64,000 nt of DNA from Phycomyces blakesleeanus NRRL 1555(-) (lineage: Eukaryota > Mucoromycota > Mucoromycetes > Mucorales > Phycomycetaceae), in the NCBI RefSeq assembly GCF_001638985.1, contig NW_017265142.1:558001-622000 (forward strand), written 5' to 3'. This document shows, piece by piece, positions 1 to 12,508 of the stretch. Position 1 is the stretch's first letter. Every line of letters begins with the position of its first letter. The notes beneath the pieces are model-generated. The model saw only the letters and a program-made list of their open reading frames with translations, did no database searches and was not told the origin of the DNA. The translations under genes were made by a program, and so were the position numbers.

Positions 1-1488
1 TAGCTATTATAATAAGAATGGATCCTTAGGGACCAGATAGAGTGAATCTATGCTGGCAAAAAAATACGATATGAGATTCAAGCTTTTTAAAACAGTGTTT
101 TTAAACGCGCACTCATCTCCTTTTTTTTCGCTTATTCATGACAAGGGCTATTACAGGTAAGCTTTAGGACATTTCCGAGGTACTTTTGTTGTTATTCACC
201 TGTTAGGTTTAAAAGCCCAACATTATCCTAAACTGTATAATGCGTGTGTTTTTGTTTTGGCTTTTCTGACAACATTGGAGACTCGATTTCCCAAGTACTC
301 TGTATGAGTAGCAATAGTTTCAACAATGTAGTCCATAAACCAAGGATTACCCTTATCATCAATAGCATTCCTATGCTCATTTCCATATGGAAATCTTTTA
401 CTCATGTTGGAATTGTAAAGCATTGAAAAAAGAAAAAGAAAAAGAAATACTCGATCTCTATTTATATTTATATTTTCTTTTGAGTGCCATGAAGCACGAT
501 CTGATTTCTGACATTTTTCTTTTTTCTAAATATATGAAATTGATTTTGATTGGCTGTGATATTAGTTGGTAGAAGCACTGTAAGAAAAGATAAGTACAAA
601 ATATTAAACCACATAAGCTTTTCTCTATTTTCTGTTGTTGTTTTTTTTGTGGGAACAATAAGCTATGGTTTATCATGGTCGATCTCATGGCTATCATGCC
701 AAATCTAACAAGATTTGATGAGAATTATATGTAATTGCATGTAATTCTGTGTAACTCTATGTAACTATGTAATTTTGGTTTGTGGTTAGGATTCAGAGTA
801 ATTCTTTAATAGTTCTTTTTATTACTGGGAACCAACAAGTATAAATCTTACCAGTTTATCCAGCAAGTTTGATTTTTTTTGTTGAATGTTTTGGATTTCA
901 TTATTAAATTATTTGTGCACATTTCTTTCGATTATTTATTTATCTATATATATATTATGCTATAAAGTAAGGTATTGCATTGTACTATATTGTACTGTAT
1001 ATATGAGTTTGGTTTAATCAGTGGTACAGTATTTCTATATGATACTCAAGATAATATATATATATATATATAGTAACCATAGTAACACACACCAAACAAA
1101 AGATATATCCCCCCTTTTTTTTCTTTTTTGTTGGTGATTAAGATGGATAAGCAACAAAGACGACACAAAACACACCCTTACTTTTTCTCTCTTCTCTCTC
1201 ACGCACCTTTTATTATATTTTATTATATATATATATATATGGTTTTCATAGTCTTTTTCTGGTTTAATAGAATGGTTCTGGTCATGACGTCTATCCAAAC
1301 AGCATTTCCTTTTTTTTTTAAAAAAAAAATACAAGAACAAAAACTCACACATTTGTTTTGTTTTATTTTATTTTATTTGATTTGATTTTTGTGCTTTTGC
1401 TTCTTTCTCTTCTTTCTCTTCTGTCCATCTGTCTCTATTCCTTACCCGATCTTAAATTCTACATCCCCAGGACAAAGCTGACATAATC
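1..1488. other. AT-rich spacer upstream of glycogen synthase
   Basis: No gene with recognisable family features is visible. A minus-strand open frame at 223-423 (66 codons) has fairly normal amino-acid composition and could be the last exon of a gene reaching from about 700, but I recognise no family and no partner exon. The part nearest the glycogen synthase start (about 1376-1440) is T/C-rich, as fungal core promoters and leaders often are. (TA)n tracts occur at about 1055-1072 and 1226-1240. Confidence 0.5.
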
Positions 1489-4326
1489 ATGCCTGAAAGA
1501 GATGTCTATAACCCTTTGTTGTTTGAAATTGCATGGGAAGTTGCCAACAAAGGTACAGAGAGATCTTAACAATTGGGTATCTAGATATCAATCTGTGTGT
1601 TTCAAACAAACAAACAGAAAACAATTAACCATACCTACCTACCTATGTATGTATGTATGTATGTTGGTATGCATTCTTTTAGTCGGTGGTATCTATACCG
1701 TAATCAAGACAAAGGTTCCGGTTACTGTCCATGAGTTTGGAGACAGATACTGCTTAATAGGCCCTCTGTCTTACAAGACTGCCCCAATGGAAGTCGAGGC
1801 TCTCGAGCCACCAAACGGGAAGATACGGGAGACTCTGGAAGCCATGGCTGCTCACAATGTCAAATACCTTTTCGGGCGTTGGCTTGTGGAGGGATCTCCT
1901 TATGTGCTCTTATTTGACACCGGTAGTGTCCAGCACAAGATGGACGAGTGGAAGGGTGATCTCTGGAGATCGGCAGGTATTCCGAGTCCCCCTAATGACA
2001 CCGAAACAAACGAGGCCATTCTGTTTGGATATCTTGTTACCTGGTTTCTCGGTGAATTGGCTGCAAAGGTAAAAACAAATACTATATAAAATTTATAATA
2101 TAAAGAGTATCAATTGTCACTATCGCTTTAAGAAACAAAAGAAAAAGAAAAAGAAATCTTGTGCGGCCTGTGCTTCTTTGTTCCCAAAAAAAAATCCAAA
2201 AAGCTGACTTGTGAGAATTATTGTGGGGTAGTACAATCAACCTTCCGATCCAGCCATTATTGCTCATTTCCACGAGTGGTTAGCAGGCGTATCTATCCCA
2301 TTGCTCAAGAAGAGACGCGTTGATGTTACTACAATCTTCACTACTCACGCCACTCTGCTTGGTCGCTATCTATGTGCTGGGTCTGTGGATTTCTACAACA
2401 ACCTGCGTGGATTTGATGTTGATCAAGAAGCAGGCAAGAGAGGCATTTATCACAGATACTGTATCGAACGTGCAGCTGCCCACTGCTCAGATGTCTTTAC
2501 TACCGTCAGTCACATCACAGCCTATGAAAGTGAACATCTCCTGAAGCGTAAACCGGGTAAGAGCAATATTTCTGAATAGCTTTATTTGTAGCTGTAGCTG
2601 TAGCTGTAGCTGTATTTGTATTGTTGGGGTTCAATATAAAAATATAAAATAAAAGTGTAGAAATTTACCTTTCTTTTTAATTATGGGGTATCGATTTATT
2701 TATTTATTTATTTATTTTGTTGAAATATATATATATTTAGACGGTGTGTTGCCCAACGGTCTCAATGTAGTCAAGTTCCAGGCTGTTCATGAATTCCAAA
2801 ACAAACATGCCCTCAACAAGGAAAAGATCAATGACTTTGTCCGGGGTCACTTTTATGGCCATTACGATTTCGATCTTGAAAATACAGTCTATTTCTTTAC
2901 TGCCGGTCGATACGAGTACCGAAATAAAGGTGTCGATATGTTTGCAGAATCATTGGGACGTAAGTATAATGTATAGTATATGTTAATTAGAGGTGCCCTT
3001 GTTTATAAAAAAGCTCCAACTCTGTTTTATATATATCCTAGGTCTCAATGATCGTCTCAAGGCTGCAAAGTCAAATACGACTGTTGTTGCGTTTATGGTA
3101 ATGCCAGCTGAAACACACAGTTTCAATGTGGAAGCACTCAAGGGTCAGGCAGTCACAAAACAATTGCGTGAGACTGTAAATGAGATTCAGGGACGCATTG
3201 GAAGACGTATCTTTGAAAAGGCACTAAGGTAATGATGATAACAAATACTTGTAAACACCACTCACTATTATCCTTATATACTCTTTTGCTTCTTTGTCCT
3301 TAATATTTTTTTTATCTATATCTATATACATTTCTTTAGAGGAGAAGAACTCTCGGCCGAAGACTATCTATCAGAAGAAGATCGTGTGCTATTAAAGCGA
3401 CGCGTGTTTGCCCTCAAGCGCACTAGTCTTCCTCCAATTGTGTCACACAACATTGTGGACGATGGGAATGACCCTGTTATTAACCAACTCCGTCGCCTGC
3501 AACTGTACAACAAACCGGAAGATCGGGTCAAGATCATTTTCCACCCTGAGTTCCTCAATGCAAACAATCCTTTGCTTGGTCTTGACTACGAAGACTTTGT
3601 CCGTGGATGCCATCTTGGCGTCTTTCCTTCATACTATGAGCCTTGGGGTTATACTCCAGCAGAGTGCACTGTAATGGGTGTACCCTCCATCACAACAAAG
3701 TAAGTCCTTTTATTTTTTAAAAAAAAAAGTTTAAACTAATTTATAATTTATTTCAATAATAACAATGATAATAAAATAGCTTGTCTGGCTTTGGTTGTTT
3801 CATGGATGAGAATATCGAAAACTGTGAAGACTATGGTATTTACATTGTCGATCGTCGGATGAAGTCAGTAGAGGAATCAATCCAGCAGCTGTGTGAGCAA
3901 ATGTTCCGATTCTGCCAAAAGACTCGCCGCCAGCGTATCAACCAGCGTAACCGTACCGAACGTCTGTCTGATCTGCTGGACTGGAAACGCATGGGCCTTG
4001 AGTACATCAAGGCACGCCAACTGGCCCTTAGACGGGCATATCCGGACTCGTTCGTCGATGAAGAAGAGGACGAAGAGGTGTTCCGGAAGATTCCAAAACC
4101 GCTTTCGGCACCTGCAAGTCCACGCGTCCGCAACCTGGACAGCTTTAATGTAGATGAGGACGCAGAGGAAGATATCCCTTCGTACCAGCTGCGATCCAAA
4201 AAGGAGTACCCGGCCATGAGCCATCAGAATGACAAGACCCGAGAAGATGAACTGTTGCGAGAAGGTGACATCAAGACATTGAATAAGCTGTCTATCGGTG
4301 ACAAGAAACAAAAGAATCCTTATTAA
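1489..4326 (+). CDS. GSY1: glycogen [starch] synthase (GT3 family), 7 exons
   Basis: Makes alpha-1,4-glucan from UDP-glucose in the cytosol. Exons: 1489-1552, 1683-2068, 2232-2556, 2741-2959, 3042-3228, 3340-3699, 3780-4326, giving 695 aa, close to yeast Gsy1/2 (about 705 aa). The start gives [20 protein letters not shown], the usual GT3 N-terminus, running into KVGGIYTV across intron 1. Other family blocks are [42 protein letters not shown] and the catalytic-region block [11 protein letters not shown]. The arginine cluster [20 protein letters not shown], which binds glucose-6-phosphate in yeast Gsy2, is intact. The acidic tail with PASPR resembles the phosphorylated regulatory tail, so allosteric and kinase control are likely conserved. 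Exon 3 was placed at 2232 because only that acceptor keeps frame. Intron 3 carries a (TGTAGC)n run. Confidence 0.96.
2586..2611 (+). repeat. (TGTAGC)n hexanucleotide run in glycogen synthase intron 3
   Basis: About four copies of TGTAGC lie within intron 3. This is a simple repeat with no coding role. Confidence 0.8.
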
Positions 4327-4550
4327 AAAATAAAAGTAAATAAATAAAAATATATATTCTTTCTCATTTTTTTTTCTTTTTTTCACTTGCATTAAAATAT
4401 GGCTGTATCTGTGCTTGTATATATATACAATTTATATAATACAAAATATAATATAATATAGTATAATATAAGCATCAAGTAAAGAACAAAACAAAATTGT
4501 TGGGTGTCTTTTTATTTTTTCTTTTACACAAGCACAATATTGGAATTGCA

Positions 4551-6158
4551 ATGACCAAACCCATTCCTGTCACTGTATTTACTGGTTTCCTAGGAAGTGG
4601 TAATGTGTACATTATCTAAAAGACATTCCAATTGACTCCCCATTTAACTACAGGAAAAACCACCGCCATTCTCTCGCTTATTAGGAAACTTCCTTCGGGT
4701 TACAAGACATGTCTATTGAAGAATGAGTTTGGAGACATTGCAGGTAACAAACCACAAAAACACATAAACAAACGGACAAACGAACGAACGAACGAACAAA
4801 CGAACACAAACCGAAAAGAGAAATATATGAAACAAGAAAAAGCCGAGATTACCAATAGCTTTGAGCAATCGAAACCAAACATATATTAATACTCTACTTC
4901 TTTTGTTTTGTTTTGTTTTGTTTTGTTTTGTTTTGTTTTGTGCTCTAGTCGACAGTCAGCTGGCTAAAGAATCCAATATTGGTGTACAAGAAATGATGAA
5001 CGGTTGTCTATGCTGTGTATTGGTTGGACAGATGAAACGCGCACTTCAGGAATTGAAAGGTAAAAAAAAAAGAAAAAAAAAAGGATGACATAATATTTCG
5101 GTAAGACCGAGTGTTTGGAATATTTATATATTGACATAGAGAAATACAATCCTGACCGCATTATTGTCGAGACAAGGTTTGTTGCAGACCAACTAAATAA
5201 TCAATTATGACGATGGTGATGATGGTGATGATAGCTTAACACAATGTATTTTTTTGATTTATTTAATAAATCTTGTACAGTGGCTCTGCATTCCCTGGCA
5301 AGTACTCTACACAGCAAGACAAATGATTTCCATTTGGTGTCCCATATATACAAATATTAATGCATTAGATATCTAGCTCCAATTGCATGGCAGATTCGTG
5401 AATTAGCATCAGAGGGATTTGTTTTGGATTCAATTATCACTGTCATTGACTGTGTGAACTTCCGGGGCTATGAAGACAATAGTTACACGGCCAAGTTACA
5501 AGCCCAATACACAGATGTGATTCTCTTGAATAAGCATGAGCTGGTAAGACAAGGCCATATACAAATCAACACTTTTTTTTTCTGTTTTGCTCACCTTATT
5601 ATATAAATTATTCAAAAGGTCTCTGAGCGTGATTTGGACGATGTTATTGACCATGTCAATGAACTCAACACAGACACGCCAAAGGTGCGCTGTAGTGCTG
5701 ATGGAATATCGCCTGATCTTGTGTTTGGTCTTGACACTTCTCTATTCCAACTCAACCACGACTCAACTGGCGGATCACTGGTACCACTGGTGTTCAATCC
5801 CGACCACCACGCCAATGAAGTCGATCTACTCCAGGTTATCGAGACCACCGAACAATCTAAAGAACCCTTGACCGAGAAAGAGCTCGAGAGATTCTTGGCC
5901 ACCATGCCAAAAGAAGACATCTATCGTATCAAGGGGTTCGTCAGACTCGACACCGGACTCTCGATTCTCAACCATGCCTTTGGAAGACACACTCTCACAC
6001 CCGTCACACATGCAGATACCCGTGAAGAAACCCAGGCTGTTCAGATCAAGTTGACCGTCATGGGCCAGGACCTGAGAATGTATCAGGCGAAGATTAAAGA
6101 CGGTCTGGCAAAAAATGGCACTGTCACATTGACTGCTGCTCACAAGCATCAGCATTAA
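4551..6158 (+). CDS. CobW/COG0523-family metal-chaperone GTPase, 7 exons
   Basis: A G3E-class P-loop GTPase expected to handle Zn or another divalent metal. Exons: 4551-4599, 4654-4743, 4949-5059, 5140-5176, 5281-5297, 5377-5543, 5619-6158 (336 aa). The Walker A motif GFLGSGKTT is built across intron 1. It is followed by KNEFGD, the metal-binding GCLCC motif (family GCxCC), the switch-like ETSGSAFPAPIAW and the NKHEL guanine-specificity block. The C-terminal CobW domain contains RIKGFVRLD. The protein ends in a His-rich tail, HKHQH, as in several Zn-linked members. Exon 5 is only 17 nt, and the intron after it (5298-5376) is GC-AG: only a GC donor at 5298 joins exons into FPAPIAW. Intron 2 contains a (TTTTG)8 tract beside its acceptor. 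The metal is not determinable from sequence. Confidence 0.92.
4901..4940 (+). repeat. (TTTTG)8 microsatellite in the CobW intron
   Basis: Eight perfect TTTTG units end 8 nt before the acceptor of intron 2 of the CobW gene, so the repeat doubles as the T-rich tract of that 3' splice site. Confidence 0.9.
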
Positions 6159-6397
6159 ACATTTATTTTATACTGTATTTTTATTATTTTTATTATTAAA
6201 AATCAAATCAAATAAAATAAAGTAGAGCGTATAAAGAATACTAACAATAATAAGAGGAAGGAAGAGGTAAAAAAAAAAACTGGGTTTTTTGGGATGTGTG
6301 ATAAGGATTAAAGAGAGATGAGTGGAATATAATGGATGCTGGAATGTTAATAGTAATAAAAGATTAAAGAAAAAAGAATGCTGGTTGGAAACAAATT

Positions 6398-7739
6398 TTA
6401 ACAGGCCTGGGCTGCTACTTGCTGAGGTGCTGCTACTTCCTGCCGGCTTGCTACGACATCCTTGACAACCTGGACAAACTCGTCGACATCTTCCTTGTTA
6501 ATCTGGTGGTGGAGCACAAGACGGGACTTGGTACCCATTCCGCCAATCTTGATGTTCTTGGCCAAGAGGGAGGGCATAAGGTCCTGGATAGTGATGCCGA
6601 CCGGAGCAGTGTCGATGAGAACCATGTTGGTGTGCACGGGGACCTGGAGCGAGATTCCAAGCGAGACAAGGGACTCGGACATGTACTTGGCCAGTTTGTG
6701 GGTGGCTGGCATGGTGGGCACGATGTTGTCGATGCAGTACTGGGCAGTTGCGGCCATAAAACCGGCCTGGCGCCATCCACCACCAAACAGCTTGCGAAGG
6801 TGACGGGCACGGTTGATGAACTCGCGGTTACCGACCAGAATGGAGCCAATTGGGGCGCCAACACCCTTGGAGAGACAGAGAGACATGGAGTCGAAGCATT
6901 TGCCATACTCGCTCAGCGGAATTCCGGTTTCTTGAGAAGCATTCCAGAGACGAGCACCGTCAAGATGCATAGCCAGGCCACGACCGCGGGACATTTCAGA
7001 AATGGCACGGATTTCTTCAATGGGGAAGATAAGACCACTGAGGGTGTTTTCGAGCGAGACAACCCGGGTAGGAGCAGTGTGGAGATCGGCCTCGATGAGG
7101 TTTCCCTCGATTTCCTCGGCAGTGACATGGATGCCGTTGCGGGCAATCACTGGGCTGACTGAGGCACGAGAGTGGAAGGAGATACCTCCGGCTTCCCAGA
7201 GGTAGACATGCGAACGGGAGTCACAGACAACCGAGTGGGGAGGGGTGGTGAGATGAGTGCAGAGACCGAGCTGGTTTGTCAGAGTACCACTGGAGCAAAA
7301 AAGGGCATCTTGGTGGCCAGTTGTTTCGGCCATGTAGGCTTCAAGGTCACGGACACTGTTGTCTTCCTAAAGTATTTTTTGAAATACATCAAAAAATAGG
7401 AAAAAAAGGAAGGGGGGGGATACAAGGTTTAATTTTCTTTTCTTTTGTGTGATTATGATTCTTAATTTCAGCTATCCAAAAAATAAAATAAAAAATTCTT
7501 ACCTGGAAAACATCATCTCCTCTGGAGGCCTTCTTCATGACTTCAAACATTTCATCAGTGGGGGCAGTTACTGTGTCACTTCTGAAGTCTGCAACCTTTC
7601 TTGCACCATCAACCTCCAGCTTTGGGTGGGTTTGGTCATTGCTAAGGTTATTCTGGATGTAGAGTCTTGAAACGACTGTGCTTGAAAGAGAACGGCGGGC
7701 AAGCAGGGGAGCGATCATTCTTCCTCTAATGGACATCAT
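6398..7739 (-). CDS. GLY1: L-threonine aldolase (PLP-dependent), 2 exons
   Basis: Cleaves threonine or allo-threonine to glycine and acetaldehyde. Exons 7503-7739 and 6398-7366 (401 aa). Family features are FRSDTVTAPTDEM near the start, the exon junction GDDVFQ/EDNSV, HLDGARLWNA (Asp-containing PLP block), SLCLSKGVGAPIGS with the Schiff-base lysine, and LRKLFGGGWRQAG. The residues before FRSDTV (about 50) start MMSIRGRMIAPLLARRSLSS. They are rich in Arg and Ser and poor in acid, so they look like a mitochondrial presequence; yeast Gly1 is cytosolic and lacks this. Upstream on the minus strand is a duplicated TTACAG/AGTGGAA stretch that could be the acceptor of a 5'UTR intron. The antisense open frame through exon 2 is a shadow. 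It is convergent with the CobW gene, about 240 nt apart. Confidence 0.95.
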
Positions 7740-10420
7740 ATTACTAAAAGAGGTTCCACTCTGTAAGAAAAAAATTTTAAAAGGCAAGATGAAGGCTTCC
7801 ACTCTGTAAAAAAAAATTTTTTTATGGTAAATTTGAAAAAAAAAATATAAGGGACTGCTTACTTTTCCCACTTCTATAATAAGCATTCATCCCATTTCAA
7901 AGGGCCAGGGGAGGGAACCGTGCAGAGAATGAAAAAAAAAAAAAAAAAAAATTAAAAATACGATTTTATAAACCGAAGTGAGTCATATCGACCAAAGAAA
8001 CGTATATATAAAAAATAAAATATAAAATAATTTAGGGGCTTGTAAGGTAAGGGCACAAGATAGTAAGACACAAAAAGTAACTTGTTGGTTTGGGTGAATA
8101 TGACTTGGTATATAGTTTGATGAGTTTTGCTGACAAAACAATTCCATTCTCTCTAATCTTTTTTTTTGGGGTGGAGAATTAAAAGTGATTTTTAAACTTA
8201 ACCGCCCAGCACCGAATACAGATTTTATAATACAAACCAAGGCAATTTATACACAAAGAAGAAGAAAAAGAAGAAAACGATTGAAAGGTTTCTTTATTAT
8301 TGCACAACCATAGACCCATTTCTGGGTTAATTAATGGAGGTACATTACACAAGCCATACATTACACACAATTTACAATACAAAATATACACTTTCTGGAT
8401 TTTATTTTTACATGTACGTTTTAAAGCTGAATCTTTGCCATGGTTGAGGATTACTAAACAAGTCCAATGAACTATCAGTATATACTGAGTAAACAAGAAG
8501 AACCCGATTCTAAAACATATTAAAGCTAAAGTTCCTTTTTGATTTGTGTTGGCAAAGTCGAATTGAAACAAATGAAATGCTTTCTTTTGCAGGGCTTTTG
8601 AAGAGGAGAAGAAGACAAAGAACTAATAAATGTACTTGTTTTGCTTTCTTTTAATAAAGAAGATATCAGCCAATATCGGTTGGTCAAGTTTTTTTTTTTT
8701 TTTTTTTAGCTTACATTCTAATAACCAAACAGGTTTCTTCTTCTTCTAGCTTTCTGGGCAAGCTAGCACTGCCTGCTAATGAAGTAGAATTCCATGTTTT
8801 ACAAATTTCAATCAGTCATCCTAATTTTTTATATTCACAAATTATGGATGGCATGTAATATGGTCGAGTACGTGTAGCCAATTCGTTGCTTGGAAATCTC
8901 TCTCTCTCTCTCGTTTCAGTTTTATCTTGTGTACCTACAGGGTAACATGTCTTCAATTGATCTGTACATAATTGAAAGCTTTGGTGTTTGAAATGTGGAC
9001 AAACTTGTCACTCTATTGTGTTTTCATTAATTCACAAACTGTTCATTTTTTTTTCATACACCAGTAAATATATTTTCACAAACATTATCCAATTAGATCC
9101 ACAGAATAGTTCTTTTTCCCTATATACGCACACAAACAGGTGTATGAGTTTAATTGGCCTAAATGTCCAAAGTGTATATACATATATATATATAAAATGG
9201 CTAAAATAAGAAATTTTCCTATGTAGAGTATTTGGTTTATTTTATATTACACCTTGACTTGATCTTCTTGTTGGGTCCCTTTGCATATCTTTCTCTGTGA
9301 AAATAGAGCAGATGAATATTCATAAATATTTGTTTTTATTTCTCTTCTCTTTACATGAAAGTATGGATACCACTTTTAGCTAATCGATTATTAACAATCG
9401 ATTCACAATCTTTGTCTACTTGAAGTTCTTCTTCCGGCCTTGCGTAACCTGCCACTATTGAAACCATCTTGTTTTCATGGAACTGGTTAATGTTTTATAT
9501 TGTTCTTAATACAACAGGCCTGTCACCTATGTAGCCAAGCTATTATTAACTTTTGTCATAATCAATTTGAACAGTATTCTCGCTTAATAAAGTTATGGGA
9601 TACTATGGAAAAGAGACGTCAATAATACCCTAAAAAGAAAGAGAGAAAAAAGAAAGGCAATTGATAATGAAGTTTACTTTGCTTTATTTTCAGCATTGAA
9701 TATGCTCTATGTACATATTTAGAAATTCTGTTCAATTAATGTTGTGCTATTTTGTTGTCTGGTACTTCTTACCAGTAAGACTACAAATCCGGCACAGACA
9801 ACAATGAATATAAATATAGATTTGAACATCAAGTTCAATTCTATCAATACATTTTATATGATCTTCAATAAAGGAAAACTCAAACAACAAAAACGTTGTC
9901 GAAATGCATAGTTTGTGGCACACTATTGTGGTTCCAGCTGTATTGATAATATCTGATAAAAGTGTAATGTTTACTACTACTACTATTACTAATAGCAATT
10001 AAAAGGCAAGCCTGTGCTTGAACCTCACTATACAATTTTACATGCGTCTGGTTTGGTAACCTTTTGACATTTTTATATGCTTTATACTTTACATCCCTCC
10101 CGGACCATTACGTCGCAACTAATTTTCCATTTTATTTTTTAGATATTTTTTGACCGAGTGTTCCAAGGAGTTGACCTTCAAAAAAAAAACAGCTTGAACA
10201 CCAAGATGACGTAATGATAGGGAACATCCAATTTTCATCCTTGTACTAGAACGATAGGTGCTTGAGTTCACGTGAGCTATACTTTCTTTTCGTCTTAAGG
10301 CTCACATACACACTCAAACTCAAACTCACACATATTCAACTAACACACAATTACATATACACCCATAACACACACACACACATATATATTTATACAAATA
10401 AAATACGTAACAATAGCAAC
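7740..10420. other. spacer, no gene seen
   Basis: I find no frame with family motifs or coherent splice structure on either strand. The region is AT-rich with A/T homopolymers (about 7931-7950, 8691-8707), a CT run near 8898-8911 and scattered TA tracts. A CACGTG E-box lies at about 10269-10274, within the presumed leader of the SH3/EH gene, followed by a CA-rich stretch to 10380. Confidence 0.5.
7754..7822. repeat. short direct duplication upstream of the threonine aldolase start
   Basis: Two copies of TTCCACTCTGTAA followed by A-run and T-run sequence lie at 7754-7778 and 7797-7822. On the gene's strand each reads TTACAG/AGTGGAA, a plausible 3' splice site, so the duplication may give two alternative acceptors for a leader intron. 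Confidence 0.6.
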
Positions 10421-12477
10421 ATGGCAACCATGTTAAAAGCAAAAGCCTTGTTCGACTGCAATGCTGAAGACGAAGGCGAGATATCGTTCAAAACGGGTGA
10501 TATTCTTGTTGACGTAAAAAAATCAACAGAGCCTGACTGGTATGTCGGAAGGCTCCAGGGAACTTCAACAAGAGGATTGTTTCCTTTCAACTATGTCGAG
10601 TTCATCACCGAGAATTCTGCGACACTTCCAAGGCTTATACCAAACCAAGATTCCTCGGAATCAAGCAAGAACGCAATGACCGCAAGTGTATCTCCACCAA
10701 ATTCCATAATGTCTTCAACCTGGTCAGTAATCTCAACCAATCTAGTGAATCCTGACGAAAACGACAACCAAAAACCACCGTTATCTAAGCCTGCAAACAA
10801 GCCAAATTCAAGCTACGATGCATTCGAATTCGCAATGGGACCTTCTTCATTCAAATCATCAAGACCTCTGGTGTCGCCATTCAATGGAAACAACACTGCA
10901 CATGAACAGCTCTCTTCTGCGTTACAATCTCCGGGCATAAAACCAAAGCCCGCCGTTGGCCCTAAACCGGCACAGGCTGATATGCCTGTCATTAAAAAAG
11001 ATCGTCCGTTTGATACTTCTTTTGGATCATCATCGTCATCTTCTTCTTCTTCAACAGCAACAACAACAACACCAGTGGCAGAAAAACCAAACTTCAAAAC
11101 ACCATTCATGAAGAACGATATTTCCTCTAGAACCAGATCTCTGTCCACATCAGTAGTCACTAACCGGGAAATACCAAAAGCAGTAAAACCTTCTCTGTTA
11201 CAAAAGGATCAAGATACACGACGGGCATTCGAAGGTGCTGTAGGGAAACTAGGTACCATGACTCCTAAATCGCTTCCTAATACAAGATCTGGATCGTTCT
11301 CTAAACCTGGAGTGACCAATGAAATTCAACCCAAACTTCAACTCAAGCCGTCTGAGGACCACATTGAGCACGACGAAGACGAGGAGGATGGCGAATATCA
11401 ATTGGTCAGGCCCTCTCAGCTTCGTCACAAACAACAGCAGATACCGGTTTTATTTGGTACCAAACCACCAACATCCACTCTTAGTACAAAAAAGTCGCTG
11501 GACTCTACAATAAATAAAAAGCAATCGTCCTTGTCTAGCTTCCCTGTGTTGCCCGTATCTAATAACCCTGCACCAAAACTACCATCTAGACCAACTTCAA
11601 AGGCAAATAGACGATCAAAGGCATCGCACTCGACAGAGCTCAAGCCTAAAACAAACTCTTCCTCTGCACAATCCGACAGTATTATGACAATTGAAGAAGA
11701 GAATAATTTGCCAGACAACAACAACACTCCCATCGTCAACAATAATAACAACATCATCAACAATAACAATATTAATAATCATAATCATAGCAATAATCTT
11801 AGTCATAGTCATATTCATAACAACAACAACAACAACAACAACAACAATATCAGTAGTAACCGCGCGCCTCCAAGTTTAAAGCCAAAGCCGGCACAAGTAT
11901 CTGGCATTATTACTCAATCACCAACCTTGCCTAATCGACCCAAAGCAAGAAGCACATCCAACCCACCCCCAATCCTACCCAAGCCTTCTGATACACCAGG
12001 CAGTAGTGGGCTACACACAAGTAATCAAACCCATCGACCTCCACTTCCGCCAATTGTCAATAAGCCTGTCATAAAACCAACCGCACGTTCTGGAATCAGC
12101 AAAGCATTCAATCCTTCTCCAAAGACTACAGATTCTGGATCTTCAACCAATTTGCCAATGCTATTTCAAGGATCTACTATAGCCCCAAAACCGAATCTGG
12201 GACCTATACCTAGCTTACCGGCTCGACCAGCCAAGGAATTATGGCAAGCGGTTAATGCCGAAGACAAGAACATCAAACCGTCTGCGATTTTGAATAACCG
12301 ATCTCGATCTGCAACGAACCCAAGTTATAATTGCGACAATAGTAGTACTAGTAATAACAACAGTGGTGGGAACTCTGCCGATTTGAAATTCCCGGCACCA
12401 CTTTCACTCAAGTCTACAGTGGACAGCGTAGAAAAAGATTCTCCAATAAAAACGGTCGACCTAGAAAAAAAAGGCGC

Positions 12478-12508
<31 letters not shown>

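Noticed and set aside
6419..7162. 247-codon open frame on the plus strand
   Set aside because: Antisense shadow of threonine aldolase exon 2; no family features, and the minus strand has a full conserved enzyme.
10262..10420. N-terminal extension of the SH3/EH adaptor (53 residues)
   Set aside because: Tyr/Thr/His-rich translation of a CA/TA-rich leader; the SH3 domain begins right after the ATG at 10421.
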